Shown here: piece by piece, positions 26,026 through 35,320 of the stretch | Layout: every line of letters starts with the position of its first letter | Numbering within the stretch: position 1 is the first letter of the stretch | From: Flavobacterium sp. 11 | GTDB lineage: Bacteria > Bacteroidota > Bacteroidia > Flavobacteriales > Flavobacteriaceae | NCBI RefSeq assembly: GCF_002754315.1 | Contig: NZ_PEFE01000001.1 | Coordinates: forward strand, 2,790,001-2,854,000 | Length of the DNA: 64,000 bases | Direction of reading: 5' to 3' | Notes under the pieces: generated by a model | Told to the model about the DNA's origin: nothing | Databases searched by the model: none | What the model saw: the letters and a program-made list of their open reading frames with translations, nothing else | Made by a program: the position numbers and the translations under genes

Positions 26026-28085
26026 AATACTTATTCTTTTTTATTTCCACGTTCTCATTTGCCCAACAAACCCAATTTGTTGATTTTAAATCGGTTTTGG
26101 GAAAAATTACCATAAATCCGATTGAAAAAATAGTTTCAGGAGATGTCGATTATGATTTTGATGTTTTGAAATCCATAGACACGATTAAAATTGATGCTCA
26201 AAATATGGAATTTTCGGATTTAAAACTCAACGGAAAATCCATTAAATTTCTCAATACACAGAAACAATTACAAATCATTTTTCCGTTTAAAAAAGGGAAA
26301 AACAACCTGACTTTTCAGTATTCGGCTAAGCCAAAGCAAACGATGTATTTCATTGGTTCAGAAGCAAATGACAATATACAAATTTGGACACAGGGACAAG
26401 GAAAATATACCAGTCATTGGTTTCCGAGTTTTGATGATGTTAATGAAAAAGTAATTTTCAATTTGAATATTGTATATAATAAAGACTATCAGGTAATTTC
26501 AAATGGAGTGTTGAAATTTAAGTCAGGACTTGATGGACTTTCGGTTTGGCAATACCAAATGCAAAAACCGATGAGTTCGTATTTATTGATGCTCGCCATC
26601 GGAAAATTTGAAAAAAACATTCAAAAATCAAATTCTGGAATTCCTTTAGAAATGTACTTGGAACCAATAGACGGAGCCAAATTTGAATCAACATATCGCG
26701 ATTCAAAAAGAATGTTTGATTTTTTAGAAAAGGAAATAGGAGTGAAGTTTCCTTGGGGAATTTACAAACAAGCGCCTGTTCGGGATTTCTTGTATGCCGG
26801 AATGGAGAATACATCGGCAACGCTTTTCAACACCCGTTATGTGGTCGATTCAACAGGTTTTGAGGACAGAAGTTACACAAATGTCAATGCGCATGAATTA
26901 GCACATCAGTGGTTTGGAAATTTAGTCACTGCTGAAAGTGGAAAACACCATTGGTTGCAGGAAGGTTTTGCAACGTATTATGCGCTGTTAGCCGAAAAGG
27001 AAATCTATGGCGAAGATTATTTTTATTCTAAATTATATGAGTCGGCGCAACAATTGAAATTTGCTTCCCGAACGGATACGATTCCCGTTTTGAATGCCAA
27101 AGCCAGTTCGTTGACTTTCTATCAAAAAGGCGCTTGGGCACTTTTTGTTTTGCACGAAGAAATAGGCGATAAGGTGTTTAAAAAAGCGGTGAAAAACTAT
27201 TTGAAAAAACATGCATTTCAGAGTGCAAATACGGAAGATTTCTTTGCTGAAATCAAAAAAGTATCGGATTTTGATTTGGATAATTTCAGTAAAGTATGGC
27301 TTGAAAAAACTGTTTTTAATACATTGCAAGCCAATAATTTATTTCTTAAAAATAAATCAATTCAAGTGTTGTTTGAAGTGGATAAATTAAAGAACCAACC
27401 GTTATCAGAGAAAAAAGAATTTTTTGAAAAAACACTCCAATCTGATGTGCATTTTTCGGTAAAAGAAGCAATTGTAAACCAATTGAAAAATGAAAAATGG
27501 GAAGATGTAACGAGCCTTTTTATTTTAGCTTTAGAAACTAAAAACATACAATTGCGTCAAACGGTTGCAGCATCATTAAATGAAATTCCGGAAAGTTTTA
27601 GAGTCCAATATGAAACTTTATTAGAGGACAAATCCTATCAAACACAAGAAATGGCGCTGTATAATTTATGGAATAATTTTCCGGAGCAACGCATTCAATA
27701 TTTAGATAAATCAAAAACCTGGATGGGTTTTAATGATTACAATTTAAGGACATTGTGGCTGACACTCGCTTTATCAACACCCAATTATGTTGAAGAAAAG
27801 ATTGCCTTGGTAAATGAATTAATACAGTATTCGTCAATTAATTACGAAGCAAATACCAGACAAAATGCTTTGGAAAAATTGCTTTCTTTCAAAATAATAA
27901 ATGATGTTGTTTTGGAGAATTTGGTCAACGCAACCACACATCACATGTGGCAATTCTCGAAATTTGGAAGAGATAACATTAGAAAATTATTAAAAAATCC
28001 GGAAATGAGAGTTTCATTGGAAAGAATTATTCCGAATTTAAATGAAGCCGAGCAATTTCAGTTGAACCGATTGTTGAAGGAATAA
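26022..28085 (+). CDS. Secreted M1-family metallopeptidase
   Basis: 687 residues from this start. An upstream in-frame ATG at 25989 exists, but starting at 26022 gives a proper signal peptide (MKYLFFFISTFSFAQQ), so this start is preferred. M1 catalytic motifs are present: the GMEN exopeptidase-type loop (AGMENTSATLF), zinc-binding HELAH and the third ligand Glu in WLQEGFATYYALLAEK. The C-terminal ~250 residues are helical, HEAT-like. It should be an aminopeptidase acting in the periplasm or outside the cell. No type IX sorting domain is seen at the C-terminus. Its start overlaps the upstream transposase stop by four bases. Confidence 0.9.
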   Translation: MKYLFFFISTFSFAQQTQFVDFKSVLGKITINPIEKIVSGDVDYDFDVLKSIDTIKIDAQNMEFSDLKLNGKSIKFLNTQKQLQIIFPFKKGKNNLTFQYSAKPKQTMYFIGSEANDNIQIWTQGQGKYTSHWFPSFDDVNEKVIFNLNIVYNKDYQVISNGVLKFKSGLDGLSVWQYQMQKPMSSYLLMLAIGKFEKNIQKSNSGIPLEMYLEPIDGAKFESTYRDSKRMFDFLEKEIGVKFPWGIYKQAPVRDFLYAGMENTSATLFNTRYVVDSTGFEDRSYTNVNAHELAHQWFGNLVTAESGKHHWLQEGFATYYALLAEKEIYGEDYFYSKLYESAQQLKFASRTDTIPVLNAKASSLTFYQKGAWALFVLHEEIGDKVFKKAVKNYLKKHAFQSANTEDFFAEIKKVSDFDLDNFSKVWLEKTVFNTLQANNLFLKNKSIQVLFEVDKLKNQPLSEKKEFFEKTLQSDVHFSVKEAIVNQLKNEKWEDVTSLFILALETKNIQLRQTVAASLNEIPESFRVQYETLLEDKSYQTQEMALYNLWNNFPEQRIQYLDKSKTWMGFNDYNLRTLWLTLALSTPNYVEEKIALVNELIQYSSINYEANTRQNALEKLLSFKIINDVVLENLVNATTHHMWQFSKFGRDNIRKLLKNPEMRVSLERIIPNLNEAEQFQLNRLLKE

Positions 28086-28158
28086 ATTTAATTCTAAATT
28101 ACGATTTTCATCCGACCATAGCAACTGGCGAAGCATTTCTTAATTCAGAATTAATTAT

Positions 28159-28680
28159 CTACCACAACTGACCTACTTCGTTTTTGATGTAAGCTAATGC
28201 AGCATTACTTGGTGATTGCTTTTCCATCAAATCGCTTAAAACTACTTCACGTAATTTATCGGCATTGTCTACACGTTCACTCATATTCGCTTTTCGAATC
28301 ATTTGTATTGTAGCATTTTTTGCAGTTACAATGATAGTCCAACATTCATCTGACATGTAAATTTGTTGGGTTAAATTGTGCTCAAATTCTTGTTCGATTT
28401 GTGCAATTATCAGATTTTCGTAATCGTTTTTATCGTTAGAGATTGGTGTAATCCGAATTAATAATTTAGTTGGATTGATGCGTTCCATATATAATGACAT
28501 ACGCTCATAGGCTTGTAAACGCAGGGGTAAAGCATTTTTTTGAGCTTCTTTGTTTAGTAAATAACGACGTCTTCCTTCTTCGTTTTTGGTATGGAGATCA
28601 AAAAAATAATAGGCAACAAGACCCGTAACTATTGCCGGTAACGTATAACTTAGTAATTCTATAATTTTTGTAGTATCCAT
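28159..28680 (-). CDS. Conserved hypothetical membrane-anchored protein
   Basis: 173 residues. One membrane helix near the N-terminus (about residues 8-28, YTLPAIVTGLVAYYFFDL), then a charged region (NEEGRRRYLLNKEAQKNALPLRLQAYERMSLYMERINP) and a helical C-terminal domain presumably in the cytoplasm. I recognise it only as a type of protein found across Flavobacteriia; no function is known to me. It is a single gene, convergent with the M1 peptidase gene. Confidence 0.7.
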   Translation of the reverse strand: MDTTKIIELLSYTLPAIVTGLVAYYFFDLHTKNEEGRRRYLLNKEAQKNALPLRLQAYERMSLYMERINPTKLLIRITPISNDKNDYENLIIAQIEQEFEHNLTQQIYMSDECWTIIVTAKNATIQMIRKANMSERVDNADKLREVVLSDLMEKQSPSNAALAYIKNEVGQLW

Positions 28681-28809
28681 GCTTTGATAAAATTTATAAA
28701 AGCAAAAATATACTTTTTTGACTATAAATCAATTCCATTTTAATAGCAATACATCAATACGAATAGTATTTTTGCCAATCACTAAGGGAATATTAAAAAT
28801 AATAGTTAA

Positions 28810-29580
28810 ATGGAAACCTACATATTAGTTTTACTTTGTTTGGCTGCTTTCGCTGCAGGATTTATAGATGCCATTGTTGGTGGCGGCGGTTTGATACAAA
28901 CACCTATGGGTTTGATTTTATTGCCTAATCTTCCAGTTTCAACCGTAATTGGAACCTTGAAAGTTCCTGCATTCAGTGGAACTTCGTTTGCTGCATATCA
29001 GTATCTTAAAAAAGTGGATATGAACTGGAAATTGCTGGCTATCATGATGCTTTTGGCATTTCCTTCGGCATTTTTAGGTTCTACTTTGTTGACATATGTG
29101 AGCAATGATTTCATGAAACCATTATTGCTGGTCGTTCTTTCTTTTTTAGTGATTTACACGTACGCCAAGAAAAATTTTGGGCAACATATTGAAAAGAATC
29201 ATTCTTCGAGAACCCAAATTTGGAATGCGATTGCAATCAGTTTTGTAGTTGGTTTATATGATGGATTTATTGGCCCGGGAACAGGAAGTTTTTTGGTGGT
29301 GGCTTTTATTGCAATCATGGGTTTTGATTTTTTGCATGCTTCCGCAAATGCCAAAATGGTGAATCTGTCGACTAACTTTGGTTCTATTTGTCTTTTCATT
29401 TTAAAAGGTAAAATAATTTGGGCAGTTGCATTACCTATGGCTGCCAGTAATGCTCTTGGCGGTTGGATTGGTGCTAAATTAGCCATTAATAAAGGAAACA
29501 GTTTTATTCGGATTTTCTTTTTGGTAGTTGTTGTTGGTACTCTAATTCGTTTTGCGTACGATGTGTTTTTTAAAGATTAA
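28810..29580 (+). CDS. TSUP family transporter (TauE/SafE type)
   Basis: 256 residues with about eight membrane helices in two similar halves. The first half has the family signature AAGFIDAIVGGGGLIQTP; the matching second-half signature is GLYDGFIGPGTGSFL. TSUP proteins move small anions such as sulfite, sulfoacetate or other organosulfur compounds across the inner membrane; direction and substrate cannot be read from the sequence. Single gene. Confidence 0.9.
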   Translation: METYILVLLCLAAFAAGFIDAIVGGGGLIQTPMGLILLPNLPVSTVIGTLKVPAFSGTSFAAYQYLKKVDMNWKLLAIMMLLAFPSAFLGSTLLTYVSNDFMKPLLLVVLSFLVIYTYAKKNFGQHIEKNHSSRTQIWNAIAISFVVGLYDGFIGPGTGSFLVVAFIAIMGFDFLHASANAKMVNLSTNFGSICLFILKGKIIWAVALPMAASNALGGWIGAKLAINKGNSFIRIFFLVVVVGTLIRFAYDVFFKD

Positions 29581-29675
29581 CAATTTTGCTAATGGCTTTA
29601 TAGCAAGTGAATTTTTGGTTAAATCAGAACTCATTATGATTGTAATTTAAACCTGTTTTCTAAATCTTAAATTCT

Positions 29676-29683
29676 TATTTTTG
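29676..29683 (+). promoter_or_regulatory. -7 box upstream of the UvrD-type helicase gene
   Basis: TATTTTTG, exact match to TAnnTTTG, 22 bases before the start codon. Confidence 0.45.
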
Positions 29684-29705
29684 CATAATAAATTTAAATT
29701 TCTCC

Positions 29706-32045
29706 ATGCATAAATATATCGATCAACTCAACGAAGCCCAACGTGAACCTGTTCTTCAAAAAGACGGACCAATGATTATCATTGCTGGTGCGGGCTCTGG
29801 GAAAACGCGTGTGTTGACTATTAGAATTGCTTATTTGATGAATCAGGGCGTTGATGCCTTTAATATTTTATCGCTTACGTTTACCAACAAAGCGGCACGG
29901 GAAATGAAAACCCGAATCTCCCAAATTGTTGGAGCAAGTGAGGCCAAAAATCTTTGGATGGGAACATTTCACTCGGTTTTCGCCAGAATTTTACGTTCCG
30001 AAGCGGATCATTTGGGATATCCTTCGAATTTTACGATTTATGATTCCCAAGATTCATTGCGTTGCATTTCCGGGATTATCAAAGAAATGCAATTGGACAG
30101 GGATGTGTATAAACCAAAACAGGTTTTAAGCAGAATCTCCAGTTATAAAAACAGCTTGATTACAGTAAAAGCCTATTTCAATAATCCTGAATTACAAGAA
30201 GCCGATGCAATGGCTAAAAAGCCAAGATTAGGAGAAATTTATCAAAATTATGTTGATAAATGCTTCAAATCCGGCGCGATGGATTTTGATGATTTATTAT
30301 TGAAAACCAATGAATTATTGACTCGTTTTCCGGAAGTTTTAGCCAAATATCAAAACCGTTTCCGTTATATATTGGTGGATGAGTACCAAGATACGAATCA
30401 TTCTCAATATTTGATTGTTCGTGCTTTATCGGATAAATTCCAAAATATTTGTGTGGTGGGTGATGATGCGCAAAGTATTTATGCGTTTCGTGGTGCGAAT
30501 ATCAACAACATTTTGAATTTCCAGAAAGATTATGAAGGCGTGAAAACCTTTAGATTGGAACAAAATTACCGTTCGACAAAAAATATAGTGGAAGCCGCAA
30601 ATACTATTATCGATAAGAATAAAGTAAAGCTGGATAAAATAGTTTGGACTGCCAATGATTTTGGTCCAAAAATAAAAGTACACCGAAGCATGACTGATGC
30701 CGAAGAAGGGCGTTTTGTGGCCAGTACTATTTTCGAACAAAAGATGCAAAATCAACTTAGTAACGGCTCTTTTGCAATTTTATATCGTACCAATGCGCAA
30801 TCCCGTGCGATGGAAGATGCGCTCAGAAAAAGAGATATTCCATATCGAATTTATGGTGGTTTATCTTTTTATCAAAGGAAAGAAATCAAGGATGTATTGT
30901 GTTACTTGCGGTTGGTTATCAATCCAAAAGATGAAGAAGCTTTGGTTCGCGTAATCAATTATCCGGCTCGAGGAATTGGAGATACAACTGTTGAAAAGCT
31001 TACGATTGCTGCCAATCACTACAAACGTTCCATCTGGGAAGTGATGCAGAATATTGATAAAATTGACTTGAAACTGAATTCGGGAACCAAGCAAAAACTG
31101 CAGGATTTTGTAACGATGATTCAGAGTTTTCAGGTTATTGATCAAAATCAAGATGCGTTTTATATCACTGATCACGTTGCGAAAAAAACGGGACTAGTAC
31201 AAGAATTAAAGAAAGATGCCACTCCGGAAGGAATGGCTAAAATCCAGAATATAGAGGAATTATTAAACGGTATCAAAGATTTCACCGAAGGGCAAAAAGA
31301 AATCGATGGGGCTCGTGGCGCCTTGTCTGAGTTTATGGAAGATGTGGCTTTGGCAACAGATTTAGATAAAGATACCAGTGATGAAGATCGTGTGGCTTTG
31401 ATGACGATTCACTTGGCAAAAGGATTGGAATTTCCTCATGTTTTCGTAGTAGGAATGGAAGAAGATTTGTTTCCGAGTGCGATGAGTATGAGTACAAGAA
31501 GTGAACTCGAAGAAGAACGTCGTTTGTTCTATGTGGCTCTGACTCGTGCGGAGCATCAAGCCTATTTGACGTATGCACAATCGCGTTATCGTTGGGGGAA
31601 ATTGACTGATAGCGAACCATCTCGATTTATTGAGGAAATTGATGCACAGTATTTAGAATATCTAACTCCTGCTGAATCAAATTACAGGTATAAACCAATG
31701 ATTGACAGTGATATTTTTGGAGATGTAGACAAATCCAAATTGCGTCTGGCAAAACCAGCCAACGGAACTCCACCAGTCAAATATAATAATGATAATGAAC
31801 CCAAATCGGATATAAATATTCGCAAGTTGAAACCTGTATCCAACACTTTAACTTCGAGCGGTAGTGCAAATTTGTTTGATAATAAATTGGTTGCCGGAAA
31901 TATTGTAATGCACGAACGTTTTGGTAAAGGCGAAGTTTTAAACCTGGAAGGAGTGGGAGCAGATAAAAAAGCCGAAATTAAATTTGAGGTTGGAGGAATA
32001 AAGAAATTATTGTTACGCTTTGCGAAACTGGATATTATTGGATAG
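29706..32045 (+). CDS. ATP-dependent DNA helicase, UvrD/PcrA type
   Basis: 779 residues, the length of PcrA/UvrD. Superfamily 1A motifs in order: Q motif (LNEAQREPV), Walker A AGAGSGKTR (about 27-35), Ia TFTNKAAREMK, II VDEYQDTN, III GDDAQSIYAFRGA, IV EQNYRS, V TIHLAKGLEFPHVFV, VI RRLFYVALTRAEHQ. A C-terminal Tudor-like segment (HERFGKGEVLNLEGVGADKKAEIKF) is the domain by which PcrA binds RNA polymerase. It acts in nucleotide excision repair and removal of RecA or stalled transcription complexes. Confidence 0.93.
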   Translation: MHKYIDQLNEAQREPVLQKDGPMIIIAGAGSGKTRVLTIRIAYLMNQGVDAFNILSLTFTNKAAREMKTRISQIVGASEAKNLWMGTFHSVFARILRSEADHLGYPSNFTIYDSQDSLRCISGIIKEMQLDRDVYKPKQVLSRISSYKNSLITVKAYFNNPELQEADAMAKKPRLGEIYQNYVDKCFKSGAMDFDDLLLKTNELLTRFPEVLAKYQNRFRYILVDEYQDTNHSQYLIVRALSDKFQNICVVGDDAQSIYAFRGANINNILNFQKDYEGVKTFRLEQNYRSTKNIVEAANTIIDKNKVKLDKIVWTANDFGPKIKVHRSMTDAEEGRFVASTIFEQKMQNQLSNGSFAILYRTNAQSRAMEDALRKRDIPYRIYGGLSFYQRKEIKDVLCYLRLVINPKDEEALVRVINYPARGIGDTTVEKLTIAANHYKRSIWEVMQNIDKIDLKLNSGTKQKLQDFVTMIQSFQVIDQNQDAFYITDHVAKKTGLVQELKKDATPEGMAKIQNIEELLNGIKDFTEGQKEIDGARGALSEFMEDVALATDLDKDTSDEDRVALMTIHLAKGLEFPHVFVVGMEEDLFPSAMSMSTRSELEEERRLFYVALTRAEHQAYLTYAQSRYRWGKLTDSEPSRFIEEIDAQYLEYLTPAESNYRYKPMIDSDIFGDVDKSKLRLAKPANGTPPVKYNNDNEPKSDINIRKLKPVSNTLTSSGSANLFDNKLVAGNIVMHERFGKGEVLNLEGVGADKKAEIKFEVGGIKKLLLRFAKLDIIG

Positions 32046-32158
32046 TACCACGTGGTCAGTTTTTCAGTGTTCAGTGACAGTTTGAGTAAATCTAAAATCA
32101 GATGACTGAAGTTTTAAATCAGGAAATCAAAAATCGTTAATCAAAAATCTTAAATCTG

Positions 32159-32779
32159 ATGGCTCAGTTTATAAAAATATACGAAGATAAACCTAACGAA
32201 GCGGCAATTGCCAAAGTAGTTAAGGTTTTAAAAGATGGAGGATTGGTAATTTATCCAACGGATACCGTTTATGGTTTGGGTTGTGATATTACCAATACCA
32301 AAGCTTTGGAACGCATCGCAAAGATTAAAGGAATAAAGCTGGATAAAGCTAATTTTTCCTTTATCTGTCACGATTTGAGTAATATATCCGATTATGTAAG
32401 GCAAATTGACACACCTACTTTTAAACTATTAAAAAGAGCTTTGCCAGGACCTTATACGTTTATTTTACCCGGAAATAATAATTTACCAAAGGAATTTAAA
32501 AAGAAAACTACTGTTGGAATCAGGGTTCCTGATAATGCGATAGCTATAGAAATTGTGAAGCAGTTAGGGAATCCAATTGTTTCCACTTCCATTCACGATG
32601 ATGATGATGTGATTGAATATACGACTGATCCGGAACTTATTTTTGAGAAATGGCAAAACCTAGTCGATATGGTTGTTGATGGCGGTTATGGTGATAATAT
32701 GGGATCAACAATTATTGATTTATCGGGAGATGAACCTATTGTAGTGAGAGAAGGTAAAGGAAGTTTGGACATTCTTTAA
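32159..32779 (+). CDS. L-threonylcarbamoyladenylate synthase, YrdC/Sua5 type
   Basis: 206 residues covering a YrdC domain: GGLVIYPTDTVYGLGCDITNTKALERIAKIKG, the KRALPGPYTFIL block and the VGIRVPDNAIAI block. It makes threonylcarbamoyl-AMP from threonine, bicarbonate and ATP, the first step of t6A modification at position 37 of ANN-reading tRNAs. The later-acting TsaE is encoded at 44854-45261. Length corresponds to the short TsaC form without the Sua5 C-terminal domain. It ends at a bidirectional terminator. Confidence 0.9.
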   Translation: MAQFIKIYEDKPNEAAIAKVVKVLKDGGLVIYPTDTVYGLGCDITNTKALERIAKIKGIKLDKANFSFICHDLSNISDYVRQIDTPTFKLLKRALPGPYTFILPGNNNLPKEFKKKTTVGIRVPDNAIAIEIVKQLGNPIVSTSIHDDDDVIEYTTDPELIFEKWQNLVDMVVDGGYGDNMGSTIIDLSGDEPIVVREGKGSLDIL

Positions 32780-32833
32780 TTAGTATTCAGTCCTGAAGAT
32801 TCGGGATTAGTGTTCAGTAGAAAACATAAAAAA

Positions 32834-32862
32834 ACGTCCCGATGTTCGGGACGTTTTTTAGT
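32834..32862. terminator. Bidirectional terminator
   Basis: ACGTCCCGA / TCGGGACGT with a 3-nt loop, flanked by an A run on one side and a T run on the other. It can serve both the YrdC-type gene (plus strand) and the OmpA-family gene (minus strand). Confidence 0.88.
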
Positions 32863-32879
32863 TCAAATATAATTTGAAA

Positions 32880-33713
32880 TTATGGTCTTTGTTTTTTCAT
32901 CTCTTTTTCAATCATGTCATAAAACTGATCGATTTTAGGTAAAACAACAATACGTGTTCTTCTGTTACGAGCTCTGTTTTCAGCTGAATCATTAGCTACT
33001 AAAGGAATGTATGAGCTTCTTCCTGCTGCAATCAATTGTTCTGGCTTAACACCTAATTGAGTTGTTAATACACGAATGATAGAAGTAGAACGTTTCACAC
33101 TTAAATCCCAGTTGTCTAATAAAATACCTGAACCATTGTAAGGAACATTATCAGTATGACCTTCAACCATACATTCAAAATCCGGTTTATCATTTACTAC
33201 TTTAGCCACTTTAGCTAAAACACCTTTTGCTTTATCAGTTACATCGTAGCTTCCTGTTTTAAACAACAATTTGTCAGCAATAGATATAAATACAACTCCT
33301 TTTTCAACATTTATTTCGATATCTGGATCAGAGATTCCTACAGCGCTTTTCAAACTAGTAACTACAGCAAGTGTTACACTGTCTTTTTTAGTCAAAGCAT
33401 CTTGCATTCTACTGATTTTTAAATCTTTCTCTTTGATAGATTCTAAAGCTTTTTCAATATTTTCAGCTCCTTTTGTAGACAAGATAGTCATGTCTTTAGA
33501 AGTGCTTATTAATCCTTGGTTTTGCTCTTTTAAAAGAGATGCAGTAGCAGAAAGTGCTGCTTTTTCTTCTAAACAAGCATTCAATTTTACTGTTGCAGTA
33601 TTTAATAAGTCTTGAGTTTCTTTATTTCTAGCTTCTAAATCAGTGTATTTCTTTTTAGAAACACATGAAGTCAATAGTGCTAATACAGATAAGGCAATTA
33701 CTATTTTTTTCAT
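32880..33713 (-). CDS. OmpA-family lipoprotein with coiled coil
   Basis: 277 residues. Lipoprotein signal peptide with lipobox LTSC (Cys about 17). Residues about 20-120 are predicted coiled coil (YTDLEARNKETQDLLN onward). The C-terminal OmpA/MotB peptidoglycan-binding domain (about 130-262) has the markers EGHTDNVPY, NWDLSVKRSTSIIRVL and NRARNRRTRIVVLP. It should tether the outer membrane to the cell wall. Single gene, ending at the shared terminator. Confidence 0.92.
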   Translation of the reverse strand: MKKIVIALSVLALLTSCVSKKKYTDLEARNKETQDLLNTATVKLNACLEEKAALSATASLLKEQNQGLISTSKDMTILSTKGAENIEKALESIKEKDLKISRMQDALTKKDSVTLAVVTSLKSAVGISDPDIEINVEKGVVFISIADKLLFKTGSYDVTDKAKGVLAKVAKVVNDKPDFECMVEGHTDNVPYNGSGILLDNWDLSVKRSTSIIRVLTTQLGVKPEQLIAAGRSSYIPLVANDSAENRARNRRTRIVVLPKIDQFYDMIEKEMKKQRP

Positions 33714-33763
33714 AAATGGTATTAATTTAATTAAATGTTAAAGACAAATTTACTTTTTTATAT

Positions 33764-34765
33764 TTATTTTGTTCTAAATAAATCGTTAAAAACGACGATT
33801 TTCTTAATAAAATAGATGTAAACGATACTTTTTGTGTTGTAGTATCTTTGTTCTTGAAATTTAGTTCTTTTTTTATAATGATCTAAAAAAAGTTTGTAAA
33901 AAGAAAAATGTGCTTTTAAAATGGCAATAAAATGATTGAATTTTCCTTTCATAAGAAATTGTATTCCGGCAATTCCATCCAGAACCATTCGACCTAAAAG
34001 AATTGAATATAATTTATTTTTAGGAAGGTTTTTTGTCAGCATCAATAAGGAGTTTCTGAAATTCAAAAACGTTTTTTTTGGGTTTCCCTGCTGTAAAGTT
34101 GCTCCTCCTACATGATATACAACCGATTCTGAAATGTATTTTATTTTATATCCTTTATTGAAGGCACGCCAACACAAATCGATTTCTTCCTGATGTGCAA
34201 AAAAAACATCATCAAAACCATTTAGTTCTTTATAAACGGCGCTTCTAATAAAAAAACAAGCTCCTGTTGCCCAAAATATTTCGCAGTTGTCATCGTATTG
34301 TCCGTTGTCTTTTTCTAAAGTATCAAAAATACGACCGCGACAATACGGATATCCATATTGATCTATAAAACCACCGGCAGCACCAGCATATTCAAAGTAT
34401 TCCTTATTTTTGAAATCCAATATTTTAGGCTGAATTATAGCGGTTTTTGGCTCATTCTCGAAAGTTTTAAGAATAGGTTGCAACCAATTTTCGGTTACTT
34501 CAATATCCGAGTTTATCAAGGCATATATATCAGCCTCAATATGCTTTAAAGCTTGATTGTATCCATCTGCAAATCCTAAATTAGTGTCGTTTTTTACAAT
34601 TTTAACCGAAGGAAAAAAAGCTTTCACATAGGAAACAGAATCATCTGTAGAAGCATTATCAGCAACATACACGGTGGCTTCTGGAGAATATTTCAATACC
34701 GAAGGTAAAAATTTTTCTAACAATGAAATTCCATTCCAATTCAGGATGACAACAGCTATTTTCAT
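33764..34765 (-). CDS. Glycosyltransferase family 2 protein
   Basis: 333 residues. GT-A fold, GT2 family: opening AVVILNWNGISLLEKFLPSV, nucleotide-sugar site VADNASTDDSV, metal-site region YALINSDIEV, acceptor region ACFFIRSAVYKELNGFDDVFFAHQEEIDLCWRAF with the ED-like HQEEID and the W-R motif. The C-terminal ~80 residues are hydrophobic/basic and may associate with the inner membrane. It resembles rhamnosyl- or mannosyl-transferases of surface polysaccharides; donor and acceptor unknown. Transcribed 13 bases after the HSDR_N-type gene. Confidence 0.9.
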   Translation of the reverse strand: MKIAVVILNWNGISLLEKFLPSVLKYSPEATVYVADNASTDDSVSYVKAFFPSVKIVKNDTNLGFADGYNQALKHIEADIYALINSDIEVTENWLQPILKTFENEPKTAIIQPKILDFKNKEYFEYAGAAGGFIDQYGYPYCRGRIFDTLEKDNGQYDDNCEIFWATGACFFIRSAVYKELNGFDDVFFAHQEEIDLCWRAFNKGYKIKYISESVVYHVGGATLQQGNPKKTFLNFRNSLLMLTKNLPKNKLYSILLGRMVLDGIAGIQFLMKGKFNHFIAILKAHFSFYKLFLDHYKKRTKFQEQRYYNTKSIVYIYFIKKIVVFNDLFRTK

Positions 34766-34778
34766 TTAGATTACTTGA

Positions 34779-35228
34779 TTATATATTTTTATACATTGGC
34801 AATTCCGGGAGGAATTGATATTTTTCATTTTCAAAATCCATTTGGCAAAAGTAATGATTCAAACCATTGGTTACCATCAAAAATTGTGCATTCATAGTCA
34901 TGTTATAACGGGCGATTTGATCAAAAGTCGCTTGTGCAATTTTTACTTCAGGGGCTTTACATTCGATTAAAATGAAAATAGAACCATCAGAATTGAAAAC
35001 CACAACATCATATCTTTTGCGCAAGCCATTGACTTTTAAAACTTTCTCTACGTTAATCAATGATTTTGGGTATTTTTTTTCTTCCAATAAAAATTGGACT
35101 ACATGCTGACGAACCCATTCTTCGGGAGTAAGAATGATAAATTTTTTCCTGATTTCATCAAAAATGGAGACTTTATTTTCGCTATTTTTGAAACGAAAAT
35201 TATAAAGCTGAAAATTGAGTTTTTGCAT
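34779..35228 (-). CDS. Stand-alone HsdR N-terminal-like (PD-(D/E)XK) domain protein
   Basis: 149 residues. It corresponds to the N-terminal nuclease domain of type I restriction subunit R: TPEEWVRQHVVQFLLEEKKYP, then RYDVVVFNSDGSIFILIECKAP, which holds the catalytic Asp and the E-x-K pair. No motor domain or methylase or specificity subunit is nearby, so it is not a restriction system by itself. Possible role in DNA or RNA repair; function not established. Divergent from holA. Confidence 0.85.
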   Translation of the reverse strand: MQKLNFQLYNFRFKNSENKVSIFDEIRKKFIILTPEEWVRQHVVQFLLEEKKYPKSLINVEKVLKVNGLRKRYDVVVFNSDGSIFILIECKAPEVKIAQATFDQIARYNMTMNAQFLMVTNGLNHYFCQMDFENEKYQFLPELPMYKNI

Positions 35229-35248
35229 GAAGCAAAAATAGTTATTTA

Positions 35249-35311
35249 GTTTAAAGTTTAAGATTTAAAGTTTCACACGATGCTATAAATTTTAAACCTT
35301 AAACTTTAAAC
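35249..35311. repeat. AT-rich inverted repeat between HSDR_N-type gene and holA
   Basis: GTTTAAAGTTTAAG (35249-35262) and CTTAAACTTTAAAC (35298-35311), perfect 14-bp arms. It is built from iterated GTTTAAA units; a related run lies at 45264-45299. Confidence 0.7.
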
Positions 35312-35320
35312 CAAAAATAA

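Noticed and set aside
26022..28085. M1 peptidase as a type IX secretion cargo
   Set aside because: The C-terminus lacks a recognisable sorting domain; porX in the window is not evidence for this cargo.
34779..35228. Type I restriction-modification system
   Set aside because: Only the N-terminal nuclease-like domain is present; no motor, methylase or specificity genes.
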